In this document: positions 8,916 to 16,481 of the stretch, piece by piece
Numbering within the stretch: position 1 is the first letter of the stretch
Layout: each line of letters starts with the position of its first letter
Assembly: GCF_016405985.1 (NCBI RefSeq)
Contig: NZ_JAEFCF010000031.1
Location: 1 to 64,000, forward strand
Length of the DNA: 64,000 nt
Direction of reading: 5' to 3'
Origin: Paracoccus sp. IB05
GTDB taxonomy: Bacteria; Pseudomonadota; Alphaproteobacteria; Rhodobacterales; Rhodobacteraceae
Position numbers and translations under genes: made by a program
Notes under the pieces: model-generated
Databases searched by the model: none
What the model was told of the DNA's origin: nothing
Seen by the model: the letters and a program-made list of their open reading frames with translations, nothing else

Positions 8916-10237
8916 GCCGCTCTGATCCCAACAGCGGCCCCGGCCTGGGGCAATGGCCCATGCACCGCCCGCTGATCATCGGTTTCGCAGCCCTCATAGC
9001 CCTGATCGGCGGTTTCGGCCTCTGGGGCGCTATGGCAAGCCTTTCGGGCGCCATCGTCGCCGGGGGCCAGATCGAGGTGGAGCAGAACCGTCAGGTGATC
9101 CAGCATCCTGATGGCGGGGTTGTGGCCTCGATCGAGGTCACTGAGGGCAAGCGGGTCGAGGCCGGCGATATACTGATCCGGCTGGACGGAACGCTTTTGC
9201 ACAGTGAACTGGCGATCGTTGAAGGCCAGCTTTCCGAGGTGATCTCACAGCGGGTGCGGCTGGAAGCCGAGCGCGACAATATCCCGGTGCTGGACTTCCC
9301 CGAGTCGCTGCGGGAAGAGGCGAAGAGCCACCCCGAGATACAGGGTCAGATCGACGGTCAGATCAGCCTCTTTGAGGCGCGCCTTGCGACTTCGGCGAAA
9401 GAGGCAGAGCAGCTGGGGCGCCAGATCGGCCAGATCCAGGCGCGGATCACCGGGATCGACGCGCAATCCGAGGCGATCCGGATCCAGCTTGACCTGATCC
9501 GCCAGGAGCTGACCAGCCAGAAGAGCCTGCTGGATCGCGGACTGACCCAGATGGCTTCGGTGCTGGCGCTGCAACGCGAAGAGGCGCGGCTGCTGGGCCA
9601 GACCGGGGATCTGATCTCGACCCGCGCCCAGGCCGAGGAACGTATCACCGAAATCAATGTGGTGATCGGCAGTATCGATATCCGCCGCCGGGAAGAGGCG
9701 ACCGACCGGCTGCGCGAGATCGCTCCGATGGAGCTGGAACTGGCCGAACGCAGGCGTGCGCTGCGCGAACAGGTGGCGCGGCTCGATATCCGCACGCCGG
9801 TTTCCGGGATCGTGCTGGGGCTTGGCGTGACCACGCCGCGGGCGGTGATCCGGGCGGCAGATCCCCTGCTCTATATCGTGCCGCAGGATCGCCCGCTGGT
9901 GATCGCGGCTCAGGTCTCGCCCATTGATATCGACCAGATCCATCTCGGCCAGCCGGTGGAGCTGGTCTTTTCGGCCTTCTCGTCGCGCACAACGCCGCAT
10001 CTGCTGGGCAAGGTGACGGTGGTATCGGCCGATGCTTTCAGCGACCAGACGACCCATGCCAGTTTCTACCGGGTCGAAATCGTGCTTGATATCGGGGAAA
10101 TCGACAAACTGGGAGATCTGCAGCTGATGCCCGGGATGCCGGTCGAAGCTTTTATCCAGACCGATCCCCGCACCCCGATCGGCTATCTGGTCAAACCCTT
10201 TATGGACTATTTCAATCGCGCATTCCGCGAGAGCTGA
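8912..10237 (+). CDS. HlyD-family type I secretion periplasmic adaptor
   Basis: Membrane-fusion protein of 441 residues. One membrane helix at about 20-42 is followed by a split lipoyl/barrel-sandwich region (GQIEVEQNRQVIQHPDGG and VARLDIRTPVSGIV) around a long coiled coil at about 110-300 rich in Gln, Glu and Arg. The C-terminal beta-barrel ends with MPVEAFIQT, typical of HlyD/PrtE. It bridges the ABC exporter and an outer-membrane channel. It overlaps the ATPase gene by 4 bases (ATGA). No TolC-like gene and no RTX or protease cargo gene lies next to this pair, so the secreted protein must be encoded elsewhere. Confidence 0.94.
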   Translation: MSRSDPNSGPGLGQWPMHRPLIIGFAALIALIGGFGLWGAMASLSGAIVAGGQIEVEQNRQVIQHPDGGVVASIEVTEGKRVEAGDILIRLDGTLLHSELAIVEGQLSEVISQRVRLEAERDNIPVLDFPESLREEAKSHPEIQGQIDGQISLFEARLATSAKEAEQLGRQIGQIQARITGIDAQSEAIRIQLDLIRQELTSQKSLLDRGLTQMASVLALQREEARLLGQTGDLISTRAQAEERITEINVVIGSIDIRRREEATDRLREIAPMELELAERRRALREQVARLDIRTPVSGIVLGLGVTTPRAVIRAADPLLYIVPQDRPLVIAAQVSPIDIDQIHLGQPVELVFSAFSSRTTPHLLGKVTVVSADAFSDQTTHASFYRVEIVLDIGEIDKLGDLQLMPGMPVEAFIQTDPRTPIGYLVKPFMDYFNRAFRES

Positions 10238-10238
10238 G

Positions 10239-10337
10239 CCGGAGTTTTAACAAAACTCCGGACCGGAGCCTGCACAGGCTCCGGCACGATTTCTTGTAAG
10301 AAATCGTTTCCGACGCGCCCGGCTTGTCGCCCGGGCG
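10239..10337. repeat. Cluster of four consecutive palindromes
   Basis: Four hairpins follow one another after the HlyD-family gene. The first has arms CCGGAGTTTT/AAAACTCCGG (10239-10261). The second has CCGGAGCCTG/CAGGCTCCGG (10263-10284). The third has CGATTTCTT/AAGAAATCG (10287-10306) followed by TTT. The fourth is a CGCCCGG/CCGGGCG pair (about 10316-10337). Three are perfect. They could act as terminators or mRNA 3'-end stabilisers; the third resembles the palindrome at 28336. Confidence 0.75.
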
Positions 10338-10382
10338 GCCTGCGGATAGGCTCGGTCGCGACATTGATCAGCGGAGAATCCC

Positions 10383-10841
10383 ATGTCCATTGAAGCCCGC
10401 CTGAAAGAGCTTGGCGTCACCCTTCCTGACGCGCCTGCCCCGGTCGCGAATTACGTGGGCTTCGTCCGGACCGGAAATCTCGTCCATATTTCGGGCCAGA
10501 TCAGCGCCGATGAAAACGGTCCGATCAAAGGCAAGCTGGGCAGTGACCTCTCGGTCGAACAGGGTGCGGCTGCTGCGCGGCGCTGCGCGATTTCGCTCCT
10601 GTCGCAGGTCAAAGCGGCCTGTGCTGGCGATCTGAGCCGTATCATCCGGCTGGTGAAACTGACCGGATTCGTCAATTCCACCGCCGATTTCACCGATCAG
10701 CCAAAGGTGATCAACGGCGCCTCGGATTTCATGGTTGATGTGCTGGGTGACAAAGGGCGCCATGCCCGGGCTGCGGTCTCTGCAAACTCGCTGCCGCTTG
10801 GCGTGGCGGTCGAGATCGACGCGATTTTCGAGATCGCCTGA
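10383..10841 (+). CDS. RidA family protein
   Basis: Protein of 152 residues in the RidA/YjgF/YER057c family, whose archetype hydrolyses reactive enamines and imines released by PLP enzymes in the cytoplasm. The family core is clear: NLVHISGQIS near the start, RLVKLTGFVNSTADF in the middle, and ARAAVSANSLPLGVAVEIDA at the end, including an Arg at the active-site position. It is longer than classical RidA (about 128 residues) and belongs to the subgroup of about 150 residues, for which deaminase activity is not assured. It lies 2 bases before the glycerophosphodiesterase gene and probably shares its transcript. Confidence 0.92.
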   Translation: MSIEARLKELGVTLPDAPAPVANYVGFVRTGNLVHISGQISADENGPIKGKLGSDLSVEQGAAAARRCAISLLSQVKAACAGDLSRIIRLVKLTGFVNSTADFTDQPKVINGASDFMVDVLGDKGRHARAAVSANSLPLGVAVEIDAIFEIA

Positions 10842-10843
10842 TC

Positions 10844-11617
10844 ATGACCCGGGTCCCTCTGCCGCCGTCAATGCTTTGCCTGCCGGTCGCGCATCGTGCC
10901 TTGCATGACCGCAGCGGGGGGATCATCGAGAATTCTCCCGCCGCCATAAGGGCGGCCATCCGCGCCGGCTATGCGATCGAGATCGACCTGCAACTGTCAC
11001 AGGACGGCGTGGCGATGGTGTTCCATGATGAGGACCTCGACCGTCTGACGCATGAGACCGGGCCGCTGAATGCACGCAACGCGGCTGATCTGTCCCGGAT
11101 CACGCTGAAAGACAGCGAGGACAGGATCCCGACCTTTGCTGAAGTGCTTGATCTTGTCGCGGGACAGGTGCCGCTCCTGATCGAGATCAAGGACCAGACC
11201 CTGACCATGTCTGACACCGACGGGCGGCTGGAGGCCGAGACGGCGCGGTTGCTGGCGGATTACCAGGGCGATGTGGCGGTGATGTCCTTCAACCCGCATT
11301 CCATCGCCCATATGGCGCGGCTGGCGCCGGGGATCGCGCGGGGGATCACCACTTCGGCCTATGATGCTGAGGACTGGGCGCCGCTGGACCCTGCCATTTG
11401 CGACCATCTGCGCGAGATCCCGGATTTCACCCGCACCGGTGCGTCCTTCATCAGCCATGAGGCCAACGATCTGTCGCGCCCGCGCGTGGCAGAGCTGACG
11501 GCCCAGGGCGCGGCGATCCTGTGCTGGACCATCCGGTCACCCGTGGCCGAGGCAAAGGCCCGTGAAATCGCGCAGAATATCACCTTCGAAGGGTATTCCG
11601 CGCCGCTTCCGGCTTGA
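10844..11617 (+). CDS. Glycerophosphodiester phosphodiesterase (GDPD) family protein
   Basis: Cytoplasmic-type GDPD TIM-barrel enzyme of 257 residues, with no signal peptide. It would hydrolyse glycerophosphodiesters to glycerol 3-phosphate and an alcohol. The catalytic signature is visible: AHRALHD at about residue 14 (acid/base His), EN followed by EIDLQLSQDGVAMVFHDEDLDR (metal-binding Glu and Asp and the second His), and LLIEIKD. The start is ATG at 10844, two bases after the RidA stop. The gene probably continues into the downstream FemAB-like gene. Confidence 0.93.
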   Translation: MTRVPLPPSMLCLPVAHRALHDRSGGIIENSPAAIRAAIRAGYAIEIDLQLSQDGVAMVFHDEDLDRLTHETGPLNARNAADLSRITLKDSEDRIPTFAEVLDLVAGQVPLLIEIKDQTLTMSDTDGRLEAETARLLADYQGDVAVMSFNPHSIAHMARLAPGIARGITTSAYDAEDWAPLDPAICDHLREIPDFTRTGASFISHEANDLSRPRVAELTAQGAAILCWTIRSPVAEAKAREIAQNITFEGYSAPLPA

Positions 11618-11680
11618 TCTGCCCCCTGGGTGACCCATTTAAACCAGACACCTGCTCCCCGCGCCGCAAACAGGATCGCG

Positions 11681-12838
11681 ATGGCCGATATTACCCTCGC
11701 CGAAAGCCTGACCGAGCTTCCCGCTGCCACCTGGGATGCGATTGCTGCGCCGGAACAGGCTGATGGCCGCCCCATTGACCCTTTCACCACGCATCGCTTT
11801 CTGATGGCGCTGGAGGCTTCGGGTTCGACCGGGGGTAAGACCGGCTGGCTGCCGAAACCTTTGATCCTGTCTGATGCCGGGCGCCCGGCTGCACTTATGC
11901 CGCTCTGGCTCAAGACCCACAGCCAGGGGGAATATATCTTCGATCATGGCTGGGCCGAGGCCTATGAGCGCGCGGGCGGCCGCTATTACCCCAAGCTCCA
12001 GGCGGCGGTGCCCTTCACCCCGGTCAGCGGCCGCCGGTTTCTCGGCCCCGACCCTTACCGCGAGGCGCTGGCCGAAGCCGCCATTTCGATCACCGCCGGC
12101 AATCAGATTTCTTCGCTGCATGTCACCTTCTGCACGCCTGAAGAGGCGCTGGCCCTGGCCGGATTCCAGGGCCTCATCCCCCGCAAGAGCCAGCAATTCC
12201 ATTGGTTTAACCGAGGCTACGCCACATTTGACGACTTCCTTGCCGATCTGTCCTCGCGCAAGCGCAAGATGATCCGCAAGGAACGCGAGGCGGCGCGCGC
12301 CCATGGCCTCAGCATTCTTGCGCTCAGCGGCGACCAGATCCTGCCCGAACACTGGAGCGCTTTCTGGGCCTTTTACCAGGACACCGGCGCGCGCAAATGG
12401 GGCCGCCCCTATCTGACCCGCGCCGCCTTTACTGCCTTTCACGACACGATGCGCGACGATATGTTGCTGGTCCTTGCCTTCGATGGCGCGACAGCAGTGG
12501 CCGGCGCGCTGAATTTCATCGGGCGCGACGCGCTGTTCGGGCGCTATTGGGGGGCGCTCGCAGAGTATCCGGCGCTGCATTTCGAGCTCTGTTACTATCA
12601 GGCCATCGATTATGCCATTGCGCAGGGGCTGCAACGGGTCGAGGCCGGTGCCCAGGGCGAACACAAGCTTGCGCGGGGCTATCTGCCCCAGGAAACCTGG
12701 TCACTGCACTGGATCACCGATCCGGGCTTTCGCCGGGCGGTCGCCGATTTCACCAGCCGCGAATCGCTTGCACTGGAGGAGGAAATCGAAATCCTTACCC
12801 AGTACGGCCCCTTCCGCCGCGGCGGAGAGGCCGACTGA
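11681..12838 (+). CDS. FemAB-like/GNAT-fold protein (DUF482 family)
   Basis: Protein of 385 residues of the DUF482 family, annotated elsewhere as peptidogalycan-biosynthesis-like acyltransferases with a GNAT/FemAB fold. Recognisable parts are GGYYPKLQ-like sequence (AGGRYYPKLQAAVPFTPVSG), SRKRKMIRKEREAA and VEAGAQGEHKLARGYLP, which are strongly conserved in this family. No signal or membrane helix is seen. The acyl donor and acceptor are not known for most members. I chose ATG 11681 because AGGA lies 5 bases upstream; an earlier GTG at 11630 lacks such support. It is part of the run ridA-gdpd-this gene-phhB. Confidence 0.85.
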   Translation: MADITLAESLTELPAATWDAIAAPEQADGRPIDPFTTHRFLMALEASGSTGGKTGWLPKPLILSDAGRPAALMPLWLKTHSQGEYIFDHGWAEAYERAGGRYYPKLQAAVPFTPVSGRRFLGPDPYREALAEAAISITAGNQISSLHVTFCTPEEALALAGFQGLIPRKSQQFHWFNRGYATFDDFLADLSSRKRKMIRKEREAARAHGLSILALSGDQILPEHWSAFWAFYQDTGARKWGRPYLTRAAFTAFHDTMRDDMLLVLAFDGATAVAGALNFIGRDALFGRYWGALAEYPALHFELCYYQAIDYAIAQGLQRVEAGAQGEHKLARGYLPQETWSLHWITDPGFRRAVADFTSRESLALEEEIEILTQYGPFRRGGEAD

Positions 12839-12854
12839 TCAAAAGGAGGGCACC

Positions 12855-13223
12855 ATGGCCACGTCACTGACCAAAGCCGAACGCAAAGAACAGCTCCCCG
12901 CGCTGGAAGCCACGGGCTGGCGCGCGGTCTCCGGGCAGGATGCCATCCGCAAGATCTGGAAATTCCGCAGCTTTTCCGAGGCCTGGGGCTTCATGTCTCG
13001 CGCGGCCCTCGCGGCAGAGCGCGCAAATCACCATCCGGAATGGTCAAACCGCTACAATATCGTCGATGTCACGCTGACCACGCATGACACGGATGGTCTG
13101 ACCGCTCTCGATACCGATCTGGCCTGCAAACTTGACCGTTTCGCGCCCGAGGCCACGGTGATCACCGATCATGGGGAGCCTGTTTTGTGCCTGTGCGAGG
13201 AAAGGGCGCAATCCCGCCCCTGA
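12855..13223 (+). CDS. phhB: Pterin-4a-carbinolamine dehydratase
   Basis: Small enzyme of 122 residues that dehydrates 4a-hydroxytetrahydrobiopterin and so helps recycle the pterin cofactor of aromatic amino acid hydroxylases; homologues occur without hydroxylases too. The active-site motif ERANHHPEW contains the two His, and the WKFRSFSEAWGFM segment also fits the family. The start at 12855 has an excellent ribosome site (AAGGAGGG, 5 bases upstream). The last residues (ERAQSRP) extend slightly beyond the family core. No phenylalanine hydroxylase gene is present in the window. Confidence 0.95.
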   Translation: MATSLTKAERKEQLPALEATGWRAVSGQDAIRKIWKFRSFSEAWGFMSRAALAAERANHHPEWSNRYNIVDVTLTTHDTDGLTALDTDLACKLDRFAPEATVITDHGEPVLCLCEERAQSRP

Positions 13224-13228
13224 CCCCA

Positions 13229-13280
13229 TTTTCTGTCTGAAAATATCCTCGGGGGGTGTGGGGGGCAGACAGCCCCCCGC
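13229..13280 (-). repeat. Dispersed intergenic repeat, copy 3 (G/C hairpin plus GGATATTT motif)
   Basis: Read on the minus strand, a GGGGGGC/GCCCCCC hairpin is followed by ACACCCCCCGAGGATATTTT and a tail ending in CAGACAGAAAA. A second inverted repeat, CTGTCTG/CAGACAG (13232-13238 and 13265-13271), encloses the core. It lies between the convergent genes phhB and the peroxiredoxin gene. Confidence 0.7.
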
Positions 13281-13298
13281 AAACGCCAGCCGAAAAGA

Positions 13299-13790
13299 TC
13301 AGACCTCGGCCAGCAGCGCTTCACCGCCCGAGATCTCGCACTGCCCCGGCGAGGCCTCAAGATGCAGCACCTTCACCACGCCATCTTCGGCCAGCAGCGC
13401 GTAGCGTTTGGAACGCCCCAGCAGACCGGCGGGCGGCGCGTCGAATTCCAGACCGATCGCTTTGGTGAATGACCCATCCGCATCACCAAGGAAGCTCAGC
13501 CCCGCCTTGTCTGCTCCGGTCGATTTCGCCCAGGCATCCATCACGAAAGGATCATTGACCGAGACGCAGATGATCTCTGCCACGCCTTTGGCGGCGAATT
13601 TTTCGGCGGTGCGGATAAAGCTTGGCACATGCGCGGTGGTGCAGGTGCCGGTATAGGCGCCGGGCAGACCGAAAATCACCACTTTGCGGCCCTTGAGCTT
13701 CTCGCCCAGATCCACCGCTTCCGGCCCGTTCGCACCCAGTTTCAAGAGCTTCGCTTCGGGCAGTTTCGCCCCGACAGTGATTTGCGACAT
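13299..13790 (-). CDS. Peroxiredoxin (Prx5-type, AhpC/TSA fold)
   Basis: Thiol peroxidase of 163 residues that reduces hydrogen peroxide and organic peroxides. The active site is LPGAYTGTCTTAHVPSF with peroxidatic C50; the usual Pro of the TPxC motif is replaced by Gly here. C75 (EIICVSV) and C151 (SPGQCEISGGE) are possible resolving Cys. The SVNDPFVMDAWAK segment is typical of the Prx5 group. No signal peptide is seen, so it is cytoplasmic. The start at 13790 has GAGGAGAC 6 bases upstream. It is divergent from the flavoprotein reductase gene. Confidence 0.94.
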   Translation of the reverse strand: MSQITVGAKLPEAKLLKLGANGPEAVDLGEKLKGRKVVIFGLPGAYTGTCTTAHVPSFIRTAEKFAAKGVAEIICVSVNDPFVMDAWAKSTGADKAGLSFLGDADGSFTKAIGLEFDAPPAGLLGRSKRYALLAEDGVVKVLHLEASPGQCEISGGEALLAEV

Positions 13791-13869
13791 TACGTGTCTC
13801 CTCGCGCGTTGCGCCTGTTGCCCGGGAAGTTATAGGCTGTGTCGCGTAACATTCCAGAGGGGGCGGAAG

Positions 13870-15063
13870 ATGCGGGTGGTGATAGTGGGCGCCGGTCAGG
13901 CCGGAGCGGCGCTGGCGGCAAAATTGCGCAGCCTTGGCGCCGATGGTCCGATCACCATGATCGGCGATGAAGCCGCGCCGCCCTATCAGCGCCCGCCGCT
14001 GTCGAAAGCCTATCTGATGGGCGAGATGGAGCAGGAACGCCTCTGGCTGCGCGGCCCGGAATTCTGGCAGGAAAACAACATCACCCTGCGTCTGGGTGCG
14101 CCCGTGACCGCCATCGACCGCGCCGCGAAAACCGTGACGGTCGGGGCCGAGACCATCCCCTATGACCAGCTGGCGCTGACCACTGGCTCCAGCCCGCGCC
14201 GCCTGCCCGCTGCCATCGGCGGGGATCTGGACGGCGTCTTCACCTTGCGCAATCTGCGCGATGTCGACCGGATGCGCGCGGAATTCACCGCAGGCCGCAG
14301 CCTCGTCGTGATCGGCGGCGGCTATATCGGGCTCGAAGCGGCGGCGGTGGCCAGAAAACTCGGCCTCACCGTCACCCTGATCGAGGCAGCCCCCCGCATC
14401 CTGGGCCGTGTCGCCGCCGCCGAGACCGCCGATTTTGTCCGCAAGACCCATAGCGAACAAGGCGTTGCGATCCTCGAAGAAGCCGGGCTGGACCGCATCC
14501 TTGGTGACACATCCGTCACCGGCGTCCGGCTGAAAGACGGGCGCGAGATCGCGGCCGATTTCGTCGTGGTGGGTGTGGGCGTCTCGCCCGGGGCCGAGCT
14601 GGCCGAAGCCAGCGGCATCGCGCTCGATAACGGCATCGCAACGGATGAACATGGCCGCACTTCTGACCCGGCGATCTGGGCGGCGGGTGATTGCGCCTCC
14701 TTTCCCTGGAGAGGCGGCAGGATCCGGCTGGAATCGGTCGGGAATGCCATTGATCAGGGCGAGATCGTCGCGGAAAACATGCTCGGCGCCGCAAAGGCCT
14801 ATCAGGCGAAACCCTGGTTCTGGTCGGATCAATATGATCTGAAACTGCAGATTGCCGGGCTGAATATCGGCTATGACCGGGTGATCACCCGCGAGATCGG
14901 CGGCATCTCGCATTGGTATTACCGCGGCGATGACCTGCTCGCGGTCGATGCCATGAGCGATGCGCGCGCCTATATGGTAGGCAAACGGCTGATCGAATCG
15001 GGCAAATCGCCGGCGCCGGAGGTGATCATCGCCGCACCCGATCTGAAGGCCTTGCTGAAATAA
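13870..15063 (+). CDS. FAD-dependent ferredoxin/rubredoxin reductase-like oxidoreductase
   Basis: Flavoprotein of 397 residues of the pyridine nucleotide-disulfide oxidoreductase superfamily, group of ferredoxin and rubredoxin NAD(P) reductases of oxygenase systems. The FAD-binding GAGQAGAALA is at the N-terminus, the NAD-binding GGGYIGLEAAAVA near residue 150, and the second FAD motif DPAIWAAGDCAS near 270. PPYQRPPLSKAYL is characteristic of this group. It has no redox-active Cys pair. It is translationally coupled to rsmD (stop and start overlap as TAATG). Its redox partner is not evident; no ferredoxin gene lies nearby. It could in principle serve the Rieske oxygenases near 49 kb, but that is only a possibility. 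Confidence 0.9.
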   Translation: MRVVIVGAGQAGAALAAKLRSLGADGPITMIGDEAAPPYQRPPLSKAYLMGEMEQERLWLRGPEFWQENNITLRLGAPVTAIDRAAKTVTVGAETIPYDQLALTTGSSPRRLPAAIGGDLDGVFTLRNLRDVDRMRAEFTAGRSLVVIGGGYIGLEAAAVARKLGLTVTLIEAAPRILGRVAAAETADFVRKTHSEQGVAILEEAGLDRILGDTSVTGVRLKDGREIAADFVVVGVGVSPGAELAEASGIALDNGIATDEHGRTSDPAIWAAGDCASFPWRGGRIRLESVGNAIDQGEIVAENMLGAAKAYQAKPWFWSDQYDLKLQIAGLNIGYDRVITREIGGISHWYYRGDDLLAVDAMSDARAYMVGKRLIESGKSPAPEVIIAAPDLKALLK

Positions 15064-15632
15064 TGCGCATCATCGGAGGCGCGCGGCGCGGGTTGCAACT
15101 CACGGATGTCGGGCAGGGGGATGTCGAGGCGCATCTGCGCCCCACCTCCGACCGCGTCCGCGAGGCGATCTTCAACCTGCTGCTGAATGGCGGCTACGGC
15201 AATCCGGTCCAGGGCGCGCGGGTTCTTGACCTTTTCGCGGGCACCGGCGCGCTCGGGCTTGAGGCATTGTCACGCGGCGCGGCGCAGGTCGCCTTTGTCG
15301 ATGACGGCGCGGCGTCGCGCGCGCTTTTGCGCAAGAATATCGAAAAGATGCAGGCGATGGGCGTCACCGATGTCTGGCGCCGCGATGCGACAAAGCTCGG
15401 CGCCAATCGCGGCCCCGGCTATGGTCTCGTCTTCCTCGATCCGCCCTATGGCAAAGCGCTTGGCGAGGCCGCGCTCGCTTCGGCGCTCGAGGGCGCGTGG
15501 CTGACCCCGGGCGCGATCATCGTCTGGGAGGAAGGCACCGCCCCCGCCCCGCCCGGGGCATTCGGGCTCCTAGACCAGCGCCGCTATGGCGAGACCTGGA
15601 TTACACTGCTGCGTGCCCCCGGCGCGGCCTGA
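15063..15632 (+). CDS. rsmD: 16S rRNA (guanine(966)-N2)-methyltransferase RsmD
   Basis: SAM-dependent methyltransferase of 189 residues that methylates G966 of 16S rRNA during 30S assembly. Family marks in order: RIIGGARRG at the N-terminus, RPTSDRVREAIFNLL, the SAM loop VLDLFAGTGALGLEALSRGA and the catalytic motif VFLDPPYG. Its length is normal. The ATG overlaps the stop of the upstream reductase gene by one base, so translation is coupled. Confidence 0.96.
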   Translation: MRIIGGARRGLQLTDVGQGDVEAHLRPTSDRVREAIFNLLLNGGYGNPVQGARVLDLFAGTGALGLEALSRGAAQVAFVDDGAASRALLRKNIEKMQAMGVTDVWRRDATKLGANRGPGYGLVFLDPPYGKALGEAALASALEGAWLTPGAIIVWEEGTAPAPPGAFGLLDQRRYGETWITLLRAPGAA

Positions 15633-15640
15633 GCGTTACC

Positions 15641-15704
15641 GCTATCACACAATCAGGATCTGATGCCGCCCGGGCGCTGTTCGCCCGGGGCCATGGGTGA
15701 TAGC
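15641..15704. repeat. Nested inverted repeat between rsmD and the HAD gene
   Basis: Outer arms GCTATCAC (15641-15648) and GTGATAGC (15697-15704) enclose an inner perfect stem CCCGGGCG/CGCCCGGG (15669-15676 and 15682-15689) with a 5-base loop. There is no T-run, so it is not a standard terminator. The inner stem resembles the fourth palindrome of the cluster near 10.32 kb. Confidence 0.6.
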
Positions 15705-15746
15705 GCCGGGCAGAGATTGCCGCCCCCGCCAGAACCGGAGCACGAC

Positions 15747-16403
15747 ATGACCCCTCCCGCTGCTGTACTCTTCGATTGTGACGGCGTGATCGTTGACAGC
15801 GAAGGCCCGACATTCCAGATCATGCTGGCCGAGTTTGCCAGCTGCGGCTTTCATCTGACACTGGAAGAGCTCGAGCGCGATTATATCGGCGGCACTGTCG
15901 AGGATGTCGCTGCCCGCGCCCGTGCCAATGGCGCCGTTCTGCCCGACAGCTGGGTCGATGATCTCTATGCCAATATGTATGCCATGCTCGAAGCCGGGGT
16001 GCCGCTGATCCCGGATATTATCCAGGTCTTCGACCGGCTGGATGCGGCGGGCATTCCCTATGCGGTCGGCTCCAATGGATCACCCGAAAAGATGCAGATC
16101 ACCCTGGGCGCGCGAGGTCTGATCCCACGGTTCCGCACCGTGCTGTCGGGCCAGGCCATCGGCAAACCAAAACCGCTGCCCGATCTCTACCTCGCCTGTG
16201 CAAAAGCCTGCGGCGCCGTGCCCAAAGACTGTGTGGTGATCGAAGACAGCCCCGCCGGCGCCCGCGCCGCCATTGCTGCGGGCATCCCCTGCCTCGGCTT
16301 TGCCGCCCATGGCGAAGACACGCCGCCCGCCAAAGGGCTCAAAGCCCTGAACGTGCCGCTCTTCCACTCCATGAAAGACCTGCCCGCTTTGCTCGGTCTG
16401 TGA
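15747..16403 (+). CDS. HAD-superfamily (subfamily IA) phosphatase
   Basis: Phosphohydrolase of 218 residues. The HAD motifs are complete: FDCDGVIVDSEG (nucleophile Asp and acid/base Asp), VGSNGS (motif II), the Lys in GKPKPLPDLY (motif III) and VIEDSPAGARAA (motif IV). A helical cap lies between motifs I and II. The sequence looks like sugar-phosphate or phosphoglycolate phosphatases of the YieH/Gph group; the substrate cannot be fixed. The start at 15747 has CCGGAG 6 bases upstream. Confidence 0.92.
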   Translation: MTPPAAVLFDCDGVIVDSEGPTFQIMLAEFASCGFHLTLEELERDYIGGTVEDVAARARANGAVLPDSWVDDLYANMYAMLEAGVPLIPDIIQVFDRLDAAGIPYAVGSNGSPEKMQITLGARGLIPRFRTVLSGQAIGKPKPLPDLYLACAKACGAVPKDCVVIEDSPAGARAAIAAGIPCLGFAAHGEDTPPAKGLKALNVPLFHSMKDLPALLGL

Positions 16404-16404
16404 G

Positions 16405-16462
16405 CATTTTCTGTCCTTAAATATCCCGGGGGAGTCTCTGAAAGAGACGGGGGCAGGGCCCC
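16405..16462 (-). repeat. Dispersed intergenic repeat, copy 4
   Basis: Read on the minus strand: a GGGGGCCCTGCCCCC-type hairpin, a second small hairpin (GTCTCT/AGAGAC), then CTCCCCCGGGATATTTAAGG and a tail ending in ACAGAAAATG. It lies between the convergent HAD phosphatase and lytic transglycosylase genes. Its core matches the copy at 62665 almost exactly. Confidence 0.68.
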
Positions 16463-16481
16463 CAACCCGTCACGCCAACCC

